Part shown: in pieces, positions 47,423-58,363 of the stretch
How the letters are laid out: every line of letters starts with the position of its first letter
Numbering within the stretch: the first letter of the stretch is position 1
Assembly (NCBI GenBank): GCA_016490735.1
Contig: JAEMWC010000052.1
Span: forward strand, 1,407,501-1,471,500
Direction: 5' to 3'
Length of the DNA stretch: 64,000 nucleotides
Origin: Pachyseris speciosa
Taxonomy: Eukaryota; Cnidaria; Anthozoa; Scleractinia; Pachyseridae
Notes under the pieces: generated by a model
Seen by the model: only the letters and a program-made list of their open reading frames with translations
What the model was told of the DNA's origin: nothing
Database searches by the model: none
Position numbers and translations under genes: made by a program

Positions 47423-47610
47423 GTGAGAAAACACGATGATGCTTCTTTATGAAGCAAATGCCTTCGATTCCCGGCGGTTATTTTTCTCCAGCTTTTAGCT
47501 CCCTTCTGATCTTTTTTCAGTAATATTTTTTCATCATCGACTAAGAATAATTAGAGGTAGTAGCGGGTAATCAATATACCAGTTTTATGCGTTTTGCTTT
47601 CTTTTTGCAG

Positions 47611-47667
47611 ATACAACATCACCACTGATGACGTTCCACGTGAATTTAATGCCACAGACAACGCAAA
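47611..47667 (+). CDS. Gene C exon 6 (last exon seen)
   Basis: A 57-nt exon with acceptor TTTCTTTTTGCAG and donor AAA|GTAAGT. It encodes YNITTDDVPREFNATDNAK-type residues and is phase 2-2. Confidence 0.88.
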
Positions 47668-47707
47668 GTAAGTTATTTTAAACTAGTATGTCAGTGGCCA
47701 AATCCTT

Positions 47708-47812
47708 ACTCTGCGAACAGAAGCCCTTCGATCTTCCTAGATAAGTCGGGAAGAGTCACTTCCTCTTCCCGACTTATCTGGGAAGATCGAAGGTCCTCTG
47801 CTCGCAGGTTAT
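47708..47812. mobile_element. 105-bp foldback element with 9-bp target duplication
   Basis: The arms CCTTCGATCTTCC...ATAAGTCGGGAAGAG and their complement form one hairpin. CAAATCCTT flanks it at 47699-47707 and 47813-47821. It lies 41 nt after the donor of gene C exon 6. The duplication length again points to Mutator-like mobilisation. Confidence 0.65.
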
Positions 47813-47949
47813 CAAATCCTTCGATGAGGTTAGAAGCAGAAAGAAATTTTAAACTAGTCAATGCGATCCAGAACTACGCTAAATGGAGTAAAGCTGATCA
47901 CAGAACAGTTTCATATATTCGTTTACTTCTTTTTTTTTTTATTTTGAAA

Positions 47950-48675
47950 CAAATGGCGCGTCATATATTTATAATACTAACATTAGTTACAATGTGCTAC
48001 TTACGCTAATTACAATATACTACCACTATTTCAATTTTGTCTTGTACAAGAGTGATGATATCAGCCAACTGAGGTCTTTTGTCATCTAAGGCATTAGTAT
48101 AAAGAAAGTATTTTCCGATTAAGATTAAGTGATTGAGGGTTAAACAGGACGACTAATTATCGAACACCCCATATATTATTTCAGTTTTACAAAGAGTAGA
48201 TTTCTTTTTTGTCGACATCGACTGAACTCAGACCAGAACGATTTTGCAACAGAACCGTGACATGAAAAGAATAAGTGAGAAATCGTTTGTTTGGCATTAG
48301 ACAAGTACAGTACGGGCAATAAGGGTGAGGGCTTGTTTTTAATTTTGTGTAAGATATTATTTGTATATAGTATGTTGTGAATTTTTGTACTGAAAAAAAA
48401 AAAACAGATAGTTTTACTTCTTTCGTTGCACAAAATTGCAGGGAGTAAACGCTTTCTCACTTTAGTGCATCGAAACTGCATTCTGCTAATCCTTTTTCTG
48501 CGGTAGGTGGACACTTCTGTAAGCTAATTAAAGTATTGCACGCTGTCTTACACTTAAGCTTATCGATCGTGAGTTCAGTGCTTGCCGCGACATGGTGATG
48601 CTCGTCTCGTTTTAGACATTTTTCCACTGGTCTGGTATAGCCGACAACAAGCTAAGGTACTGTAGAAAATTACAT
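47950..48675 (-). mobile_element. Tx1/L1-type LINE, C-terminal portion (decayed)
   Basis: In several minus-strand frames it reads SLLSAIPDQWKN, THLISLQ-like residues, KIHNILYTNNILHKIKN and SHLFFSC..VAKSFWSEF, then TLNHLILIGKYFLYTNALDD. These match the known order of the C-terminal region of Tx1-like LINEs. It is the continuation of the RT part at 53060-55580, separated from it by the inserted THAP element. Confidence 0.6.
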
Positions 48676-49809
48676 TTTGAGTGCCGCTAAGACGAAAATC
48701 AGTGGGGTTCTTTTTTTCGCGATTTTTGTATCCTACGTTGAAGACTAGACCCTAAAGTTGACCAAAAAATGTGTCCATGGCTAACCTGATGCTGGTTTAC
48801 ATCTGTAAAGGCTGCACGAAAGTGTACAAATAACGTCCGCCGTAACTTAAACGACAACTACTCGAGCCCACAATTTTTGTCAAGCGGCGCTCACTCCGTG
48901 ACGTCATCTTATCATCTAGCGAGGTCTTCCAGTCGGGTGTTTTTAGTAAACAGAGTAAGAGGAAATGTTTTCTTATCCAAGTTTTTCGTGTTTTTCGTCA
49001 GAGGACGGTTCGGAGTTGAATTCAGACAGGAGTAGTACGATTTTACAGAGGAAAGTGAGGCTAGCTTCGTACCCTGTGACAAAGATTTAGAGCCGCTTGC
49101 AACTCAAAAAAAAAAACTGCCACCAACGAGGCAAATTTGGCTCTTGAAGTAGAGCGGGAACTCGCATTCCAAAAGCGCTTTATATAAGAAGTAGATATTG
49201 GTTCGTCTGACACAACACGCTTTTTCTGGTGTATATGCATATCTGCGCATATATGCATCTCTGCGCAAACAAGACCAATGGGACGTGAAATAACTTGTTT
49301 GTGGCTTTTGTTTGCATGTAGCTATTTTACATGGTAGAGCTTTGTACTTTTAGCACGATGAATTTCACTGAGTTACGCTAGATTTCCCAACGGGTTCCAT
49401 ACTTACCGGATTACATTACATGGAGAATCGTTTCGCTTTTGCCATTGAAGCCAGTATTGCGGTACTGTGGAACTCAAATATAATTCCTCTTATAATTTAT
49501 ACATATTCTCATCGATAAAAGTGCTTTAGTCGACTTCTCAAAAATCGATAAATTTCCCTTTCAATTCAGACATAATTTTTAAAGTGAAAGTAATAAGCAA
49601 AGGACCGCCAACGATAATGCTGTAAAACGTAGGATCTACACGAGATCTAATCAGCCAAAAAATAAATCAAATATACATGTAACAAGCAAGGCTGATACTT
49701 TAACCTCGCGCTAAGACTCCTTCGACCTTCTTAGTGTTTCCATCGTGTTTATCAACACAAACGACCGCAAAGGAAATCTCACGACGTGTCGGAACTCACG
49801 TGACAAGTA

Positions 49810-50230
49810 TTCTGTTTATAGCGGCGCTTCGGCGGCCCGAAGGGCCGCCAAGTGGAGCACCATGGTTAAGAAAATATGGTAACCCATCTATTCGAGAAAA
49901 TTTGGTTTTGGTCGCCGTACGTACGCACACACGTCCGCCCTTCCATGTATGCGATGTGAAATGTCGGCCATACTCCAACTGACAGGTTAGTTTACAGCGC
50001 ACACCTTTGATATTGGACATCCATATTATGGCCAATTGACACCTGTCAAAACAAGGTATCCACTGACCAGTATTACGTGACCTTATCGCGGGCTCAAGTT
50101 AACACCTCATCGAGGTCAGCTATTTTTTTGAAGTTGACTGCTGACCGCTGACCGTTGTTTTTTGTAGTTGACTGCTGACCGCTGGTTTTCGATTGTATCG
50201 AAGGCTCAAGCCAGGTATGGGACATCCAAA
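49810..50230. repeat. Dispersed repeat (shared with 38.9-39.2 kb and 42.4 kb)
   Basis: The first part matches 38930-39240. The second part (CAATTGACACCTGTCAAAAC, ATCGCGGGCTCAAGTT, ATCGAGGTCAGCT) matches 42370-42490. The same pair of modules therefore recurs in both locations. Confidence 0.6.
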
Positions 50231-51821
50231 CCAAAACGAGGCTTAAAAGATACTCCGGACTAGGTGAATTTTTAACTGATAAAATGGAACAGCAAAAGGT
50301 TTTTCTCAGGAAATTCTAAAAGTTTGGATCCACTTGTATGGCGCCCGGATTGTGTGGTTGAAAAACAAAATGATTTAACGCTTCAAGGGCTTGTTCACTT
50401 TACCGCGGCATCTTGCAGCTCACCATGAAAGCTCACTTAAGCAACTCACCGGCATTAATGGGAGGAACGAGTAGCGCAAACTTGGTGGAAGAAGTTCTTT
50501 CTTTGGACAAGCCGTTTGCTATTTTTGTAGATGCGAGGTTTTTACTATAGTGGATCGATGCGTATTTTCAAGTGGTAGAAAGCTCGACAACACAGGTAAC
50601 TTAAATAAATCGAAGCTTAGCATTTGGTTTAATCGTTTTTACTTTTGCTCAGGAATGAAACTTGTATTTTTGTCTCGACTGGATATAAATAACAATCTAC
50701 TCGTTTTGGGCACAAAGAAGTAGCTAGTCAATTGTTTGTATGTTGTTTGACAAGCGAACGAGTGGTTTTCCTCCGCTTGGCTGACTGTACATGTTTTTCG
50801 ACGTCTGTATTTCTTCTGTTTTAGAACTGAAATAATCGTTTGCACTTATGTTCATTTAACACGTAATCGCAATGAGTCCTCGTAAAATTAAGGATTAGTA
50901 TCTCTTATGTTTTGCGCGACGAGGGCAATTCAGCAACTTTCTGAAAACTGGCACAAGTGATATTAATCCCTAATTTTACTCGGCCTCATGCGATCACCTA
51001 TCCAAACTATCAGGATTGTTTTCCTTTTTCTCTTTTCTACGACATTTAAGCTTTTTTCTAAGCTTAACTTACTACGAAATATGTAAACATTTTCGTCCAT
51101 TTTCGTGTTTGTCAAGCATAACGTCAGGCATAACGTTTGGTGGCTAAACGGGAAACAATGTTTGACCAAACACGAGACCAAGTGAGTCCAAAAAAATGAT
51201 TTTTACGTATTATTGCTGAAATTTTCGATGTTACGCGGCTCATTTGGTTGCTTTTTACCGTGTGTGCGCGATTTGTTTGTTGGTGTGGCTAAACGATCAA
51301 ATATTTGTTCGTAATGAGAAATTTTGGATGAATATGTTTGATCAAACATGGAAAGCCATTGAATGCACTATTTTGAGAGGTGGCTAACCGCTCGTCCGTT
51401 GGATGAAAATATTTGATCGTTCTTTGATTTGTTTTCGAACAAACACACGCGTCGACTGTATTGTTTTCTTGTAATGTTTTAAGGTTTTTGAACCGCAGTC
51501 AATTCCTGTTGACTGCTCTAAACATAAAATATTGGCGCAAGGAAAGCCATGCGGTGTTTCTCAATACCAGTAAAAAATAATAATCGTGGAGCTCCGCTTT
51601 TAGGCTTGGCTAAATCTATATATTACACTTGAGAATTCTCATCTGATTAGCTTTTGTATTTCACGATGCGATTAATGTCTTGCAAAAATTTGCCAGACAT
51701 GCTTCGTAATCTTTGTATTTGTTCTGATGAAAAGTAAACTATATTTTTAAGTTGCACTGTTTTGCATTTGATTTGAAATTTGACCTAGCAAGATTACGAA
51801 TGTGAATGATATATGAAATGA

Positions 51822-52240
51822 ATCATATATGAACTGCGGAAATGAAACCAAAAGAAGAATGATCCTCGCAGTTGTGAACGCAATTTATGCAATTGCGAAA
51901 GAGAAGCCTGAAAAAAATTGAAAAAACTTCTGAAAAAAATTTTGGACTTCAACGGGGTTGAACCCGTGACCTCGCGATTACCGGTGCGATGCTCTAACCA
52001 ACTGAGCTATGAACCCACTGACGTTGGGAGCAGGTCAATTGTGGGTTTATATGTTCCCGTGAAAGAAATGAGTGTGAATGAATCATATATGAACTGCGGA
52101 AATGAAATCAAATGAAGAATGATCCTCGCAGTTGTGAACGCAATTTATGCAATTGCGAAAGAGAAGCCTGAAAAAAAGGCTTCTCTTTCGCAATTGCATA
52201 AATTGCGTTCACAACTGCGAGGATCATTCTTCATTTGAAG
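51822..52240 (-). mobile_element. tRNA-Thr-like SINE array with inverted end
   Basis: The body (GAATCATATATGAACTGCGG ... GAGAAGCCTGAAAAAA) occurs as a direct repeat at 51822-51920 and 52077-52175, and a third partial copy is inverted at 52175-52240, giving a hairpin. The tRNA-like head lies between the first two. This arrangement looks like tandem SINE units, the last one folded back. Confidence 0.7.
51944..52016 (-). tRNA. tRNA-Thr(GGT)-like sequence, SINE head, not a working tRNA
   Basis: On the minus strand the D-arm TAGCTCAGTTGGTTAGAGCA and T-arm CGGGTTCAACCCCG are good. The anticodon region CACCGGTAATCG has one extra base in the loop and the acceptor stem has mismatches. It sits inside a repeated SINE unit, so it is almost certainly a tRNA-derived head. 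Confidence 0.5.
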
Positions 52241-52465
52241 ATTACGAATGTTGGGTCCAAACACTGTAACGCAACATTTATGCGCTTTTCAGCGACTTTG
52301 AGTATTTTAGAGATAAATCTCCTCAATTGAACCATTAAATAGGGGTATAAATCTCGCTTGCCTTTAAGTATGAATGGTGTTTGATTCGCATTAAATAAAT
52401 TCCTTTGCCGGTTTGTTGACGCGCAAACATGCCAAAATAATGATCGTTCAATCAAAGTCCGTCTC

Positions 52466-52744
52466 TTACTTTGTTGGTGTCGGTCGTTTCTTTCCACGCA
52501 TGGGAAACGAGTGAAGATTCAAACTCGAATACAAGCTAAAACTTCTTCGAAACAACCTTTCATTCCTGAAATGAATTGAGCAGATATTGAAAAGCCCCTT
52601 GGGGTTGAAGTTGGAGCCGTGAGTGCGAACGAAGGCTTTCCACTTGGCCAGTTTATAATTGCTCTTTGGCGTACGCAAAGAGATTTCAATTCGGGGATTT
52701 GACTTGTTGGTGCAGTCCTGTACAACACAGCGACATGCTGGCAT
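52466..52744 (-). pseudogene. THAP zinc-finger domain fragment
   Basis: MPACRCVVQDCTNKSNPRI begins a C2CH THAP finger: CVVQDC provides the first cysteine pair and CSIHF the distal C-x-x-H. KLAKWKAFVRTHGSNFNP in between resembles the W-containing helix of the family. THAP domains bind DNA and are found in transposases such as P and Kolobok elements. The frame ends after 92 codons without a catalytic domain, so it is probably the N-terminus of a dead transposase inside the 4.4-kb element. A domesticated THAP gene fragment is the alternative. Confidence 0.7.
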
Positions 52745-53058
52745 ATCTGCCTCACAAGGTTTTGCAAACGATGAACATATAAACAGGAATATCCTTTCTT
52801 CCTACGTATCGAGCTGACACCTCCTCTCAGAGCACTTTGGTTCCGATGATAAGATGACGTCACGGAGTGCGCGCCCCAAGCCTTTGGTCTTGCTCGGACA
52901 ATATTTGGTTTGAGTAATGGCGGACGCTCGTTCCCGAGAAACATGCATCGAAAAAGCGGACTTCCATTAGGAATTTCGAACTCAAATTTGGCATGCATAA
53001 TTATTAGCCTCCAAAGATCACGAACAAACAATTCCGTCTCAGTAGCACTTTAATTTTA

Positions 53059-55580
53059 AATTTTTGCACGAACACATTAAGCGACAAGAAGCTATTTCCT
53101 ATATCATTAACAAGGCAGGCAAGTTTTTCGATGCCTATTTGATTCCAGATTCGATAATAAACAGATGAATTGTTTATTCGTGTAAATCGGTTATTCCAAA
53201 TTATTTGAGTTAAGGTGTCTTTTTATCTTTAGGCGTCGTACAGTTTAGTTCTTGCCAGTATATTAATATATCTCGATAGAATTTTGGTAAGTGTTCATTA
53301 ATACATAAATATTTGATGTCATAATTATATTGAAAAAGACGTTTTCCTCCCAAGTTCGAATGTAAGGATAATGGAATAAATGTCCATGGTCCACCGTCAT
53401 CGGAACACAAACGCTTTACCCAATATATCTTCAGTGCTTTGTCAAATAATGAAAAGTCAATCATACCAAGTCCTCCTTCATTCTTATCTTTCGTGATAGT
53501 TGTTTTTTTGAAGTTTTGGATTTTTACGTTTCCAGTTGTAAGTAAATATTATGTTATTGACCTCGGCAGTAAAACCAGGTGGAGTGTCTAGCACGTTGCA
53601 AATTAAATGAACATGAACTTTTATATTGCGAGGGTTTTAACTATGTTGATTCTTTCATAAATTGATATGTTTCTAGAAAACCAAATATTTAATAATTTTT
53701 GGAGTGGGTTTCACTTATCAAAGATATTCTTTTTTGTTGCAAGTTCTTCATTGTATAAAAAGTAAACTCCTAGGACGTAAATAGGTTCATCACTACATTT
53801 TCAGTTTAGCACGGAGTCTTTTCTGTGGCGCAAAGAACCAAGCCATAATAATTCGGATTTGGACTGGTTTATTCTAAGACCAGAACAACTTTCAAATTGG
53901 CTCAATAAAAGAAAGAGTTTTATGTACTAACTGTATGTCCTTTACGTCGTATCATCCGCATATTGGTTGGGAAAGTTTGACTATATGCACTTTATCAATC
54001 GGAATTACTCTTATCTCATTAGAGCGTTTTATAGCGTTGTTTAAGATTTCTATGCCAATTACAAACAGGATACCAGAAAGAGGGCAACCTTGTCTGACTC
54101 CTCTACCTAAGTTAAAATGCTTAGTTGCAAAACCGGTTTTCAAGACGCAGCTAGTGATGTCCTTATATAGAAAAGTGACCCACTTTCGTAATTATGGACC
54201 AAACTTGAACACTTCTAGGGAAATTTGCAGGTATTTCAATTCAATGGAATCAAAAGCCTTCTCAAAATCCAAGAAACGGCCAGGCCTGGAATGTTTTTTC
54301 ACTTTAGTATAGGACATGATATCGGATATCATTCTAAATAATTTCACCAATATATCTTCCTCTTACATATCCAGTTTGGCGTGGACTAATAAATGTTGGC
54401 AAGACTTTCTTTAAACGCAAAACTTGAGCTTTTGTAGCAATTTTGTACTCATTATTAAGTAGCGATATTGATATCCAGTTTTTCAGATAATTTTTATCCT
54501 TATCTTATTTTGGTATTAAAGATATGGCTCCAAGTTTCTGGGTGATTGATAAAGACCCATTTTCAAAGGCGTAATTGAAGCTATCAACCATTATTTGTCC
54601 AATGGCATCCCAGAATGATCTATAGAATTCAATGGTGAAACCATTAGAACCTGGAGTTTTGTTATTTTCGAAATGACTAAGGGAATTTGCGCACTCCTGT
54701 AACGTTAAGAGTCCTTCGCAGCTATCTTCTTCTTCGGTTTTTAGGGTTTTCAGACCATCTGAATTAAAAAAGTGTTGAAAGATGTCTGAGTCTGGGGACA
54801 CGCCTTTAGACCAATAAATTTCTTTGAAAAAATACTTCTTTTTCCAAAATTTCTTTGGGATCGTGAAGAACAGAGCCATCTTCTTTTTTTAACGATGTTA
54901 TATGTTTTCGCTTATTGTTTTTTTTTTTTTCTAGGTTGTAAAAATATTTGTTGTTCTTTTCCCCAAATTCGCCCCATTAAGCTCTGCTACGGACAATTTT
55001 GCCTCGAGTTTTATTTTCGCAAGCTTTTTTTTTTTACCCGATCCATTTCAATTTTGGTAGCTTCGCTAAAGTCTACTCTTAGCTTCTCTTGCAGACGTGT
55101 GAATTCCGCCAATAAATCTTTTTCTTCACTTCGCCTTTGTTTAGCTTTTCTTTTAGTGAAGATTATTGTTGACGCTGTAATTTCCATCTTAATTAATTCC
55201 CAAAACAATCCTTTGTCTGTGAGCTCTTTGTATTTTGAAACAAACTCTGGTATTTGTTTGGTTATCATTTGGATGGAATTCTCATCTGTTAAAAAAGAGT
55301 TATTAAATTTCCAACATCCAGGCCCGCTTTTTGTTTTTGTATCGCCAGAAGACATTGAAAGATTTACTGATGGCAGAGTGGTCTGAGAAGATATTTGGTA
55401 AAAGTTCGACATCTTTAATTGAAGACTGCATATCTTTTTGATATATAAAAAAAAATAATCGAATCTACACTGAATCTTCATCGATGGGTTGTTCCATGTA
55501 AAGCCTTGCATGTTAGGATGTTTGTAGCTCCATGTGTCATCAAGGTCTTGAGAACTCATTTAAGTAATCATCTCTTGAAT
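53059..55580 (-). mobile_element. Tx1/L1-type LINE, endonuclease end to RT (decayed)
   Basis: Broken minus-strand frames give the endonuclease C-terminus (LDDTWSYKHPNMQGFTWNNP, CRFDYFF at 55559 downward), the RT blocks ECANSLSHFENNKTPGSNGF...IEFYRSFWD and SLIPK (54879-54505), GRGVRQGCPLSGILF (54110-54066) and a QYADD box near 53960. Then comes RLCSDDGGPWTFIPL (53420-53376). Several frameshifts and stops make it inactive. The C-terminal remainder is at 47950-48675 on the far side of the THAP element. Confidence 0.75.
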
Positions 55581-55764
55581 GACACATTTTTTGGGCGCTT
55601 TCCACTGAAAAAAATCATCGGTACAAATTTTCGGAATTTTCGCTGTTCGAATGGAACGCGTCCGACGACGTCCCAGAATTTAAAGTCACGTACATTGACA
55701 TGCTGGATGTGCTTCGTCCGCTTATTGGTTTTTCCGCTTGTCCACCTGAGTTCACGCTAAAACC

Positions 55765-55929
55765 TGTCAAGTTAGGATACCGAGCAAGAACGAAGTAAAA
55801 CTAACAAACAGTCATGACAACTCGACTCACAAGTTTAATCCTCTAGATCTTCTAGTCCATTACAGCGCATGCTCAAGGGATAGCAATGCATGCAAGTGTC
55901 AATCAAAGTGCAATAACAATAACGCAGCA
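55765..55929 (-). repeat. Putative 3' LTR of the Gypsy element
   Basis: A polypurine tract (read on the minus strand, AAAAAAGGGGAGA) lies at 55930-55942 after the integrase frame, and the sequence beyond it begins TGCTGCGTT. The far end is placed at the TG of CCTGTCAAG by position only. The matching 5' LTR would lie beyond 64000, so the LTR cannot be confirmed by self-comparison. Confidence 0.4.
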
Positions 55930-56070
55930 TCTCCCCTTTTTTGAAGTTGGGATACAGCATGCGAGTCTAATATGTGACACACAATAACAAGTAACGAACT
56001 AGCATGCCCATTACTAACAAGTTTAAACACGAAAAATCTAACAGTGTCTCTGGATCCAATGTTTAAGTGT

Positions 56071-56796
56071 TCAACAGAGTCCTAGGCTTTCCTTCATTTT
56101 AAGAGAAGGTCTGACAATTCTTTTTGGTCTTGATGAGAGACAGAGAGGTGGGAGTGGCTTCACAGGAGTCACAACTTTGAGCTGAGGTTGTTGCTCACTT
56201 CTGCAAGGAGTGGGTGATTTGTATGAACTTCTGGTGGTAGTCAGCTTGTCCGGAGGGATTTGGTTGATGTGTGAACGGTTTCGTCTCTCTGTGCTCTCTG
56301 CTGTTCTGCTTACAATGCCAGCAGATCCTGATTCCCTGATGTACACAGGAGTACCAGATTGTAATGCGTTCAGTGGCGAAGCGTGGTGACGCCGATTGAA
56401 GCTGATCCTTTGTTTCTCTTTGCTCTCTACTTCTCTATCACGTAACACACTCATGTCTGGCCAGCAGGGATTAAGATTGGAGGGAAATGTTGGGATGGTG
56501 GCTCGAAGTTTCCGTTCCATAAGTAATTCTGATGGAGAATATCCGCAAGACAGGGGTGTGGATCTGTATGCTAACAGTCTCTTAGATGGATCTTTCTCTT
56601 TCTTTAACAAGGAGTTAGCGGTTTCTACAGCACGCTCCACCTCTCCATTAGACTGTGAAAAACAGGGACTGCTTCTTGTGTGCTTGAAACCCCACTCTGT
56701 GGCAAAACTTGTGAATTCTGGTGATGCGTATTGTGGGCCATTGTCACATCTCACTTCTTCTGGGATTCCATGCCTTGAAGGGAAGATTGCCTTCAA
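56071..56796 (-). pseudogene. Gypsy integrase core and C-terminus
   Basis: GIPEEVRCDNGPQYASPEF contains the second catalytic Asp (DNGPQY), and SQSNGEVERAVETANSLLKK contains the catalytic Glu, of the DDE integrase core. The first Asp would lie upstream, past a break near 56800-56920. A Pro/Ser-rich tail follows. The function is integration of the retroelement DNA; this copy is broken. Confidence 0.8.
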
Positions 56797-56923
56797 TGCT
56801 CTGATAACTTCATGAGACCATGGTCTTTTAAATGGCAGCTACCTCAATGTAACGTGAGAAATAGTCCACTGCTATCAGGTAATTCACCTTTTCGAGTTCA
56901 AACAAATCTGTTCCAGAAATCTG

Positions 56924-57079
56924 CTAAGGGCGTTCAGGAAATGGTGTTGGCATAAGTGGTTCGGCACGCAGCTGTCGATGCTTTGCGCAGACTTCGCATT
57001 TTTCAATCAGGTCTTGAACTTCTCGACTTAGACCAGGCCACCATATAGACGTCTTGGCACGTCCCATACACTTGACAAT
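56924..57079 (-). pseudogene. Gypsy integrase zinc-binding part (3' piece)
   Basis: AKTSIWWPGLSREVQDLIEK and CEVCAKHRQL carry the C-x-x-C half of the HHCC zinc-binding domain. The histidine half (LHKVLEGH) lies at about 58300-58250 on the other side of the inserted Harbinger-like element. Confidence 0.75.
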
Positions 57080-58244
57080 AGCTGCGGCTACACTAGCCAT
57101 TTTGCCCTTGGGTAAATTGCTTTTTCTCACGGGGAAACAATCTTTTGTGTGTAACCGATCTGCCCAAAGTGAAATTGCCTCCGGGAAATTTCCATGGATA
57201 CGTCAAAAAGAACAAAAGAATTGTCCATGACAGTTCCAGATGTAAGTCTTATGGTTAACAAGTCCCCAAGGCGGCTCAACCAATCACAAGATTGCCGAAC
57301 GCAAGGAAACCACGCCGGTGCTGTGATGATATGTGTAAATAACATGATATGGCTGGATTTCGCGCAATGATGTGAGTATTTTTTACGTTTCTATTTGTAT
57401 CGTGTGCAAGAACCGCCACATGCAAATCAGTATCAGCATGCACTTTCCCCGTTTTCCCTGAAGAAGGCCATTTGCAGTTTGCTCCGTCTGGTCGTCCTTG
57501 TAGCCCAGCCGAAAGCACCAGCAGTAGCGAGTCTTTACCAAGTGAATCAACTGAAGCGAAAAGCAAGCGTTGTTGCTGGTCAAACCCAGAGGTGAAATGC
57601 CTGATATACGCCTTAACAAAGACAATGAGAAGTGCTCATTTGTGCAGGGAAGCCGGATCGACACATTGAAAACTTTAGTACAGAAAGGAAAAATGGAGAG
57701 GCATATTCGATAAATATAAACTGAGTGACAGTGAAAACAACAACAAGACCGGAAGACACCGCAAGACCTGCGAATTTTACGTTGACATCGATAAATTCAT
57801 GGCCAGCTCAGACAAAGTCAACCCCAGATTTGTAAAGCGGGAAACCAGCTTAACTTCACAAAGGAGAAAAGGCGGTGAAGAAGTGGGTGGCGAGAACAAC
57901 TGTTGATCCTGTTACCTATACGGAGCCAGGAGAAGGCGTCAACACTAAATCAAACAACCAAATCAAAAGAAAAATCCGTCAGTCTTCAACGAAAAAAGGG
58001 AAAGACGTAAAGTGTTGAAGCACCGTGACAATTACGGAAATCAAGCCAAAGAAAAATTCAAAGTTCAGATCTTACATATTTACAAGGAAGTTTCCCGTCA
58101 AAACAGGTCAACGTTTATCTTGCCCTTGGGTAATTTACAAGCGTGTAGCCGCAAATGGGGAGTCGATAATAACCCAAGGTAAACCCAACCCAAGCCATAA
58201 CCCCAAGGCTACCCATGGATAAGAGGTGTAGTGTAACCGCACCT
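57080..58244 (+). mobile_element. Harbinger-like element with Myb/SANT frame, AAT target duplication
   Basis: The ends are AGCTGCGGCTACACTA and, as reverse complement, AGGTGCGGTTACACTA; AAT flanks both sides (57077-57079 and 58245-58247). The Gypsy integrase reading is continuous if the 1,165-bp element and one AAT are set aside, which supports the boundaries. A plus-strand, frameshifted Myb/SANT-like protein is inside. The 3-bp duplication plus a Myb/SANT protein points to the PIF/Harbinger superfamily. Confidence 0.7.
57490..57906 (+). pseudogene. Myb/SANT-like DNA-binding protein remnant
   Basis: CCWSNPEVKCLIYALTKT starts a trihelix-like domain. After a frameshift the reading continues with KWRGIFDKYKLSDSENNNKT and GRHRKTCEFYVDIDKF, the W-x-x-I..KY....NN.TG..RKTC.FY pattern of Myb/SANT proteins encoded next to Harbinger transposases. 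At least one frameshift and an early stop make it nonfunctional. Confidence 0.6.
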
Positions 58245-58363
58245 AATACCTTGTGCCCTTCGAGGACTTTGTGTAAGACTTGCAGTCTCATAGCCGATGG
58301 CACTACGATTCTTGACGACTTCAACAAAATTCCATGGACAACACTGAGTTCTCCTCTGAACGG

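Larger units (their letters stand above)
35294..47667 (+). other. Gene C: DD3-3-like secreted protein, exons 1-6 (gene span)
   Basis: Coding exons are 35297-35449, 36199-36285, 38077-38407, 38623-38841, 46996-47422 and 47611-47667, joining without frameshift to about 424 codons. Phases equal those of gene B. Exons 3 and 4 differ from B by plus one and minus one codon. Exon 6 ends with an intact donor (AAA|GTAAGT), but no exon 7-9 homologue is seen from 47668 to 64000. Either intron 6 exceeds 16.3 kb or the 3' end was lost. Intron 4 is 8.2 kb and holds a LINE. The first acceptor (CATCCTAAAAG) is poorer than in B, and no TATA box comparable to that of B was found upstream. Confidence 0.8.
48676..53058 (-). 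mobile_element. THAP-domain DNA transposon relict inserted in the LINE
   Basis: The left end AGTGCCGCTAAGACGAAAA and the right end (reverse complement) AGTGCTACTGAGACGGAA form imperfect terminal repeats. Subterminal sequence about 210 bp from each end is also inverted (CTCCGTGACGTCATCTTATC at 48895 and its complement at 52849). A minus-strand THAP domain lies close to the right end. The LINE reading resumes on both sides, so this 4.4-kb block is an insertion. Boundaries are good to about 10 bp; a transposase core is not seen. Confidence 0.55.

Noticed and set aside
51944..52016. Functional tRNA gene
   Set aside because: The loop has an extra base, the acceptor stem is mismatched, and the sequence is embedded in repeated SINE units.
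53935..54312. 125-codon plus-strand frame
   Set aside because: Antisense shadow of the LINE reverse transcriptase read on the minus strand.
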